Below are positions 1 through 3,360 of a stretch of 5,542 bases of DNA, piece by piece. A model generated the notes under the pieces. It had not been told where the DNA came from. It worked only from the letters and a program-made list of their open reading frames with translations, and did no database searches. Source of the stretch: CAYVMX01 sp964452725 (lineage in GTDB: Bacteria; Patescibacteriota; Gracilibacteria; JAHISY01); NCBI GenBank assembly GCA_964452725.1, contig CAYVMX010000024.1:1-5542 (forward strand), in the 5' to 3' direction. The position numbers and the translations under genes are program-made. Position 1 is the first letter of the stretch, and each line of letters starts with the position of its first letter.

Positions 1-77
1 TGGTGGAGGCGAGGGGACTCGAACCCCTGACCCCCTGCTTGCAAAGCAGGTGCTCTAGCCAACTGAGCTACGCCCCC
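1..77 (-). tRNA. tRNA-Ala (anticodon UGC)
   Basis: Read on the minus strand this folds into a complete 77-nt cloverleaf. It has a 7-bp acceptor stem starting GGGGGCG at base 77, a D stem GCTC/GAGC, an anticodon stem CCTGC/GCAGG closing the loop TTTGCAA, a five-base variable region, a T stem AGGGG/CCCCT with loop TTCGAGT, discriminator A and a genome-encoded CCA at bases 3-1. The anticodon TGC reads alanine GCN codons. The acceptor stem contains G3-T70, the G3:U70 wobble pair that is the established main identity element for alanyl-tRNA synthetase, which independently confirms the amino acid. The gene is divergent from rpsU and has its own promoter candidate at 94-122. Its terminator lies outside the window. 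Confidence 0.98.
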
Positions 78-93
78 AGAAAGTTGCTCAAGG

Positions 94-122
94 ATTTTAC
101 ACAAGTAGATCGTATTTGTCAC
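94..122 (-). promoter_or_regulatory. Promoter candidate for tRNA-Ala (sigma70-type)
   Basis: On the minus strand a -35 box GTGACA (bases 122-117) and a -10 box TAAAAT (99-94) are separated by exactly 17 bp. Each matches the TTGACA/TATAAT consensus at five of six positions. Initiation would fall around base 87, about 10 nt before the mature tRNA 5' end at base 77, which is plausible for a tRNA precursor. The -35 box overlaps that of the opposite rpsU promoter. The call rests on motif matches only. Confidence 0.65.
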
Positions 123-144
123 CACATTGGAAATACTCTAAAAT
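116..144 (+). promoter_or_regulatory. Promoter candidate for rpsU (sigma70-type)
   Basis: The -35 box TTGTCA (116-121) and -10 box TAAAAT (139-144) have a 17-bp spacer, and each matches consensus at five of six positions. A start near base 151 would give an rpsU leader of about 37 nt that contains the SD. The rpsU frame stays open upstream across this promoter, so the promoter also argues against a longer N-terminus for the protein. Confidence 0.7.
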
Positions 145-164
145 CATTGCACATTATTTAACTG

Positions 165-179
165 CCCCTGAAAGGAGGG
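165..179 (+). promoter_or_regulatory. Strong rpsU SD site with a hairpin able to mask it
   Basis: AAGGAGG at 172-178 is a seven-base match to the bacterial SD consensus, 9 nt before the ATG at 188, and it decides the rpsU start. Immediately upstream, CCCCT (165-169) can pair with the AGG and GG of the SD (173-175 and 177-178). The loop is GAA and A176 is bulged, giving a small five-pair hairpin that would hide the ribosome-binding site. The SD is certain as a motif. The hairpin is a prediction by eye with no energy calculation. Confidence 0.7.
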
Positions 180-187
180 AAAAATTT

Positions 188-391
188 ATGGCTATCTCTG
201 TCACCAAAAAAGGCTCTGAACCAGCCGATCGACTACTTTCACGTTTCAACAAGCAGTCACAGCACACGGTCAAGGGTCTGCGTCGCAGCCGCTACCACAA
301 GCGTAACGAAAGCAGTCTTAAACAAAAACGCGGAGCTATCATTGCATCGGACTATCGTGCTGAGCGCGAGCGCAAGCGTCACTACAACTAA
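188..391 (+). CDS. rpsU: Small ribosomal subunit protein bS21
   Basis: A 67-residue, very basic protein (19 Lys/Arg) of the bS21 family. bS21 binds the 30S platform near the 3' end of 16S rRNA and affects initiation. The family pattern is visible: an early GSEPADRLLSRF block (residues 9-20) corresponds to the ENEPFDVALRRF region of the E. coli protein, followed by a basic segment with RRSRYHKR (32-39) and a KQKR stretch (45-48), ending in a Lys/Arg-rich helix. E. coli bS21 is about 71 residues, so the length fits. The ATG at 188 is chosen because a consensus SD precedes it and the open frame further upstream overlaps the promoter. The gene has its own promoter, ends with TAA and is followed by a terminator. 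The family match is divergent, so a profile search would be the decisive confirmation. Confidence 0.82.
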   Translation: MAISVTKKGSEPADRLLSRFNKQSQHTVKGLRRSRYHKRNESSLKQKRGAIIASDYRAERERKRHYN

Positions 392-405
392 ATAACTATC
401 CCAAG

Positions 406-431
406 AAGCTGTCTCTGAGAGGCAGCTTTTT
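406..431 (+). terminator. Intrinsic terminator after rpsU
   Basis: A 10-bp stem pairs AAGCTGTCTC (406-415) with GAGGCAGCTT (419-428). It contains one G-T wobble and a TGA loop, and the T-run starts within the 3' arm and continues to 431. It begins 14 nt after the rpsU stop and ends 14 nt before prmC, so it either separates rpsU from prmC or acts as a partial attenuator. Confidence 0.85.
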
Positions 432-445
432 GTTTATTTGAAAAA

Positions 446-1300
446 ATGAAAGTCCATAAGTTGTTAAATAACGTAAAGCAGGTTGAACGTGCTGAGGCAG
501 AGATATTGTTGGCACATGTCCTACGTTGCGAGCGAGTCAAATTAATTGTTGATTCAGATTTAGTAGTTGGTAAGCGACAAAAAGAGGAGTTTGAAAAACT
601 GGTCGTGAGACGTGCAGCAGGGGAGCCAGTCGCTCATCTGACTGGTAGTAAGGAGTTTTACGGATTAGGATTCGCTGTGAACTCAAAAGTGCTGATCCCC
701 AGACCAGAGACCGAGCAGATCGTAGAGGAGGTTTTGAGTTTTATTAAAGCTAGCCCTCAGGCGAGGGAAGTGCTGGATATTGGCACGGGTTCTGGTTGTA
801 TCGCTGTGGCTATCGCCAAGAGTTTGCCAGATATGCGAGTAGCTGCCTGTGATGTTTCCTCAGAGGCTTTGAAAGTCGCGCGAGAGAATGCCGAGCGGCA
901 CAAAGTAGAGATCGAACTTTACGAGTCGGATTTACTGGACAGTGTGCCGAGTGAGTATGATATCGTCGTGGCGAATCTACCGTACATCGCCGATTCTGAT
1001 CCGACAGTTGAGTCGGGAGTGAAGCAGTACGAGCCACACCTAGCACTCTATAGTGGCACAGATGGTTTAGATTTATATAGACGATTGTTTCAGCAGCTTG
1101 GTGAGTGGCAGATAAGACCTCGGTTATTATTGATAGAGATCGGCTGGCAGCAGCGTGAGGCGCTGATCCAGCTAGTCGAGCAGTATCTACCAGATTCCAG
1201 AGTCGAGTGTTTGCAAGATTTGGCAGGGCACGATCGGATCATAAAGATCGTAAACACAATTACACGGGATTCTTCACCCGCATGCGCGGGTTCAGAATGA
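446..1300 (+). CDS. prmC: Peptide chain release factor N5-glutamine methyltransferase
   Basis: A 284-residue PrmC/HemK-family enzyme that uses S-adenosylmethionine to methylate the glutamine of the GGQ motif in class I release factors, which speeds peptide release. The N-terminal helical domain (about 1-80) leads to the family block EPVAHLTGSKEFYG (60-73) and IPRPETE (84-90). SAM motif I is DIGTGSGCIA (111-120), an acidic DVSSEAL follows (136-142), and the catalytic motif reads NLPY (177-180) where the family norm is NPPY. EPHLALYSGTDGLD (196-209) is also typical. E. coli PrmC has 277 residues. There is no SD before the ATG, and a terminator lies just upstream, so the promoter is not obvious. 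The core seems to end near residue 269. The last ten codons and the TGA overlap a palindromic repeat, so the tail is probably not conserved. prfA, encoding the substrate, starts 18 nt downstream and is probably co-transcribed. Confidence 0.95.
   Translation: MKVHKLLNNVKQVERAEAEILLAHVLRCERVKLIVDSDLVVGKRQKEEFEKLVVRRAAGEPVAHLTGSKEFYGLGFAVNSKVLIPRPETEQIVEEVLSFIKASPQAREVLDIGTGSGCIAVAIAKSLPDMRVAACDVSSEALKVARENAERHKVEIELYESDLLDSVPSEYDIVVANLPYIADSDPTVESGVKQYEPHLALYSGTDGLDLYRRLFQQLGEWQIRPRLLLIEIGWQQREALIQLVEQYLPDSRVECLQDLAGHDRIIKIVNTITRDSSPACAGSE
1269..1298 (+). repeat. Palindromic repeat-like element overlapping the 3' end of prmC
   Basis: An interrupted palindrome: ATTCT (1269-1273) pairs with AGAAT (1294-1298) and ACCCGC (1276-1281) with GCGGGT (1286-1291), around an ATGC loop and a symmetric TC/TC internal mismatch. 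Just outside the right arm the sequence continues GAC, giving the AATGAC end also seen in the repeat at 3132-3210. It resembles the GTCATTC...GAATC class of short dispersed palindromes found in many bacterial genomes. No T-run follows, so it is unlikely to be a terminator. Copy number in the genome cannot be judged here. Confidence 0.6.
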
Positions 1301-1318
1301 CAATGTTAAACTAACTCC

Positions 1319-2380
1319 ATGCTAACAAAAGTCCAAAAGCTCGTTTCTGAGTTCGAAAGTATCGAAGGTTCACTCGGTGATCCTGAAATCATTGCGAATC
1401 AAAAAAAGTTTCGTGAGCTTAGTATTCGTCATGCTGAGCTGAATGAGAATATCGGGCTTTTTCGCGAGTATGTCGCCAATGAGCAAACGCTCAGAGATGC
1501 GGAAGAGACTTTGGCTTCCAACGATGAAGAGCTAAAGACGCTCGCCGAAGAGCAGATCAAAATCGCTAAGGCTAGACAGGTTGAGCTAGACGATGAATTG
1601 AGAATAGCCCTTCTGCCAAAAGATCCCAACGACTCAAAAAATATTATCGTCGAAGTGCGTGCGGGGACTGGTGGTGAGGAGGCGGCGCTCTTTGCCAGCG
1701 AGCTGTCGCGGGGGTACATCCGCTTCGCCGAAGAGCAAGGATTCACTGTCGAGCTGCTGGACAAGTCAGAGTCAGAGTCCGGTGGCGTCAAGGAGATTAG
1801 CTTCGCTGTCAAAGGTGCGGGTGCGTATGCCAAGTTCAAATTCGAAAGTGGGACTCACAGAGTCCAGCGGATCCCCGCGACGGAGAGTAAAGGGCGGATT
1901 CATACCAGCGCGATCACTGTCGCTGTACTGCCCGAGGCAGAGGAGGTCGACATCGAGATCAAGCCGGAGGATATCCGCGTCGATACATTCTGCTCCAGTG
2001 GTCCGGGTGGGCAGAGTGTCAATACGACTTACTCCGCCATTCGTATCACGCACGCTCCGACGGGGATCGTCGTCAGCCAGCAGGATGAGAAGAGCCAGAT
2101 CAAAAATAGAGCCAAAGCCATGCGTGTGCTCCGTAGTCGTCTGCTCGCCCACGAGGAAGAAAAGCTCGCTGCCGAGCGGGGGAGTCTACGTTCAAAAATG
2201 GTCGGTAGTGGCGACCGCAGCGAAAAGATCCGAACTTATAATTTTCCCCAAGATCGTGTGACAGATCATCGTATCGGGCAAAACTTCAACAATCTCCCCG
2301 GTATCATGGAGGGGAATTTATCTGCTATTGTCAGCGCTCTGATGGAGGCGGATGTGGCAGAGCGAATGAAAGCAGGATAA
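1319..2380 (+). CDS. prfA: Peptide chain release factor 1 (RF1)
   Basis: A 353-residue class I release factor that recognises UAA and UAG in the ribosomal A site and triggers peptidyl-tRNA hydrolysis. An N-terminal coiled/helical domain (about 1-100) is followed by the VEVRAGTGGEEAALFA block (111-126). The stop-codon reading tripeptide is PAT (186-188, in RVQRIPATES), which is the RF1 type rather than the SPF of RF2. The catalytic GGQ is at 230-232, in SSGPGGQSVNTT, with Gln232 the expected PrmC target. The C-terminal part, with KSQIKNRAKAMRVL and NFPQDRVTDHRIG, is standard. E. coli RF1 has 360 residues, so this is full length. Two local oddities are Cys225, where Arg is usual, and Tyr238, where Asp is usual after NTT. 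There is no SD before the ATG. The gene ends in TAA, one of its own codons. Confidence 0.97.
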   Translation: MLTKVQKLVSEFESIEGSLGDPEIIANQKKFRELSIRHAELNENIGLFREYVANEQTLRDAEETLASNDEELKTLAEEQIKIAKARQVELDDELRIALLPKDPNDSKNIIVEVRAGTGGEEAALFASELSRGYIRFAEEQGFTVELLDKSESESGGVKEISFAVKGAGAYAKFKFESGTHRVQRIPATESKGRIHTSAITVAVLPEAEEVDIEIKPEDIRVDTFCSSGPGGQSVNTTYSAIRITHAPTGIVVSQQDEKSQIKNRAKAMRVLRSRLLAHEEEKLAAERGSLRSKMVGSGDRSEKIRTYNFPQDRVTDHRIGQNFNNLPGIMEGNLSAIVSALMEADVAERMKAG

Positions 2381-2403
2381 TATTACTTTCTCTAATTTTT
2401 TTT
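2368..2403 (+). terminator. Weak terminator candidate after prfA
   Basis: GAAAG (2368-2372) can pair with CTTTC (2386-2390) around a loop that contains the palindrome TAATATTA. Five bases later comes a run of eight T (2396-2403). The stem is short and AT-rich and overlaps the prfA stop region, so this may be no more than AT-rich spacer. The T-run then runs into six A, the last of which is the A of the ATG at 2409. Confidence 0.25.
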
Positions 2404-2408
2404 AAAAA

Positions 2409-2747
2409 ATGCTTATAACAGGAAGCGGCGGCAAAGGAATAGATGGAATGCCAGCTGACATCGATCATTTAAATATACTTGTGAGTCCAGTAGATACCAA
2501 TAATATTGATATTATTGAGTTTTCAGAAAGAGCCAAAGAGGCAATTCCAAGTTGTAGCAGTGTATTACCCCAGATAGCTGGAAAACGCATGGTTTTACTT
2601 TTACGATTTATTAAAGATAACGAGGAGTTGAGAAGTGAGATCAGAGATTTTTTGACTGGCAAATTTGGAAAAGATATTCATATAACAATATGTTCAGAAT
2701 ATGCCAATCGCAAGGTGACAAATAAAGATTCACGAAGATCACTTTAG
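2409..2747 (+). CDS. Hypothetical protein, AT-rich orphan ORF
   Basis: I do not recognise this 112-residue protein. It is mixed alpha/beta in look: a hydrophobic strand-like LNILVSP (22-28), a middle with two cysteines, then MVLLLRFIKDNEELRSEIRD, which reads as a strand plus an amphipathic helix, and a strand-like IHITI (90-94). It has no signal peptide and no convincing membrane span. The start is uncertain. ATG 2409 has no SD, whereas ATG 2448 (codon 14) has AAAGGA nine bases upstream and would give 99 residues beginning MPADIDH. Bases 2461-2700 are 32.5% G+C (78 of 240 counted), well below prfA and pnp, which suggests recent acquisition, a decaying gene or a fast-evolving one. It lies on the same strand as its neighbours between prfA and rpsO. 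It could still be a non-coding open frame. Confidence 0.5.
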   Translation: MLITGSGGKGIDGMPADIDHLNILVSPVDTNNIDIIEFSERAKEAIPSCSSVLPQIAGKRMVLLLRFIKDNEELRSEIRDFLTGKFGKDIHITICSEYANRKVTNKDSRRSL

Positions 2748-2754
2748 TTTGCTG

Positions 2755-2783
2755 TTTACATTTTTTATTCATTACTTTAGACT
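2755..2783 (+). promoter_or_regulatory. Possible rpsO promoter
   Basis: TTTACA (2755-2760, five of six to the -35 consensus) and TAGACT (2778-2783, four of six to the -10) are separated by 17 bp. A start near 2790 would give a leader of about 70 nt before rpsO. A second AT-rich box, TATATA at 2843-2848, has no -35 partner and would give an almost leaderless message, so I rank it lower. Confidence 0.35.
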
Positions 2784-2806
2784 CTCGGCGATTTAGGCTT
2801 TCTTTC

Positions 2807-2842
2807 GCTGCTGGGTCGGCATCCACAGCACAGATCGACCTG
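2807..2842 (+). promoter_or_regulatory. Possible structured rpsO leader (pseudoknot-compatible pairings)
   Basis: GCTG (2807-2810) can pair with CAGC (2826-2829), and GGTCG (2814-2818) with CGACC (2836-2840). The two helices interleave, so they could coexist as an H-type pseudoknot. An alternative first helix pairs TGCTG (2809-2813) with CAGCA (2826-2830). uS15 is known to repress its own mRNA in several bacteria through leader structures, a pseudoknot in E. coli. Its presence here is inferred from by-eye pairing only. Confidence 0.25.
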
Positions 2843-2860
2843 TATATAACCCCCTCTGCC

Positions 2861-3124
2861 ATGCAACGCGATGATAAGAAAAAAGTTTTCGGTGACCACG
2901 GTCGCCACGCCAAAGACACCGGTAGTCCCGAAGTCCAAGTCGCCATCATGACGGCACGGATCACCGAGCTGACCGATCATCTCAAGACTCACAAAAAAGA
3001 CAAGCATAGCCGTCGAGGCTTGCTAGGTTTGGTGAATAAACGTCGCAAGCTGCTCGATTATCTGAAAAGTAAGAGCAAGACTACTTACGAAGAGCTGATC
3101 AAGAAGCTGGGAATCAGGAAGTAG
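2861..3124 (+). CDS. rpsO: Small ribosomal subunit protein uS15
   Basis: An 87-residue uS15, a primary 16S rRNA-binding protein of the 30S platform that binds the central-domain three-way junction and contributes to an intersubunit bridge. Diagnostic blocks are clear: GRHAKDTGSPEVQ (14-26), the rRNA-contact loop HKKDKHSRRGLL (44-55), RRKLLDYLK (61-69) and the terminal LIKKLGIRK. E. coli S15 has 89 residues, so the ATG at 2861 gives the expected N-terminal length, although the frame stays open further upstream. No SD precedes this ATG; the preceding bases are pyrimidine-rich. pnp follows after 236 bp, the usual bacterial order. Repeat-like sequence between them suggests that spacing has grown by insertion. 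Confidence 0.97.
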   Translation: MQRDDKKKVFGDHGRHAKDTGSPEVQVAIMTARITELTDHLKTHKKDKHSRRGLLGLVNKRRKLLDYLKSKSKTTYEELIKKLGIRK

Positions 3125-3131
3125 TTCGTTT

Positions 3132-3210
3132 GTCATTTCAGATCTGCTTGCCAGTAGGTAGTTTTATCTGGAATCTAAGAATTTTAGATTTCCGTCTGTG
3201 CGGGAATGAC
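3132..3210 (+). repeat. Degenerate palindromic repeat between rpsO and pnp
   Basis: A roughly 79-bp stretch is bounded by GTCATT (3132-3137) and its inverse AATGAC (3205-3210). A central hairpin pairs AATCTAA (3172-3178) with TTAGATT (3184-3190), loop GAATT. The right end, TGTGCGGGAATGAC, matches the widespread GTCATTCCCGC-type dispersed repeat read on the other strand and shares the GCGGG and AATGAC signature with the element at 1269-1298. It encodes nothing recognisable and looks like a miniature, possibly mobile, palindromic element or its remnant. Confidence 0.5.
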
Positions 3211-3239
3211 GGGTGGTGATGAGAATGATAAAGAGAGGC

Positions 3240-3268
3240 TTGTTTTTCAGTGTTTAGTTGTCTAAACT
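3240..3268 (+). promoter_or_regulatory. Weak pnp promoter candidate overlapping a hairpin
   Basis: TTGTTT (3240-3245) and TAAACT (3263-3268) have a 17-bp spacer, but match consensus at only three and four of six positions. A start near 3275 would place the structured segment 3280-3335 at the front of the pnp message. The same bases hold a 6-bp hairpin GTTTAG/CTAAAC (3252-3257 with 3262-3267) with T-rich but interrupted downstream sequence, which could instead be a poor rpsO terminator. Confidence 0.25.
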
Positions 3269-3279
3269 GCTTGTACTTT

Positions 3280-3335
3280 TCCGAAGTCGAAATCCGAGCT
3301 GTCAGCAGTCCTGACTACTCGCTTCCGGTTTCGGA
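3280..3335 (+). promoter_or_regulatory. Structured pnp 5' leader (nested stem-loop)
   Basis: Three nested helices line up. TCCGAA (3280-3285) pairs with TTCGGA (3330-3335), CGAG (3295-3298) with CTCG (3318-3321), and GTCAG (3301-3305) with CTGAC (3311-3315) around the loop CAGTC. This extended hairpin ends 25 nt before the pnp ATG and its 3' side runs into the purine-rich GGAGAGGA (3333-3340), which is too far from the ATG to be a normal SD. In E. coli a leader stem of pnp mediates PNPase autocontrol through RNase III cleavage. A similar role here is inference. Confidence 0.45.
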
Positions 3336-3360
3336 GAGGATCTTTTAACCCCTTTCCATT

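Noticed and set aside
116..187. Upstream extension of the rpsU reading frame (24 extra codons)
   Set aside because: It runs through the -35/-10 promoter, has no SD at its start and lacks bS21 similarity; the ATG at 188 has a consensus SD.
1851..1865. Perfect hairpin GGACTC-ACA-GAGTCC inside prfA
   Set aside because: It encodes the conserved GTHRVQ segment and has no T-run or regulatory context; probably chance.
1429..2152. Minus-strand open frames opposite prfA
   Set aside because: They are antisense shadows, serine-rich or with no family features, with no promoter or SD seen.
1659..2261. A 200-codon plus-strand open frame inside prfA
   Set aside because: It is Ser/Arg-rich and low in complexity, a shadow of the prfA frame, which carries all RF1 motifs.
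2396..2409. T8A6 tract before the orphan ORF as an operator or bend
   Set aside because: Homopolymer tracts are expected in this AT-rich spacer and no partner site is visible.
2465..2662. A 65-residue minus-strand open frame opposite the orphan ORF
   Set aside because: Partly hydrophobic, but has no SD or promoter and opposes a longer plus-strand frame; AT-rich DNA can produce this by chance.
2641..3007. Minus-strand open frames overlapping the start of rpsO
   Set aside because: rpsO is unmistakable on the plus strand; the antisense frames show no recognisable protein.
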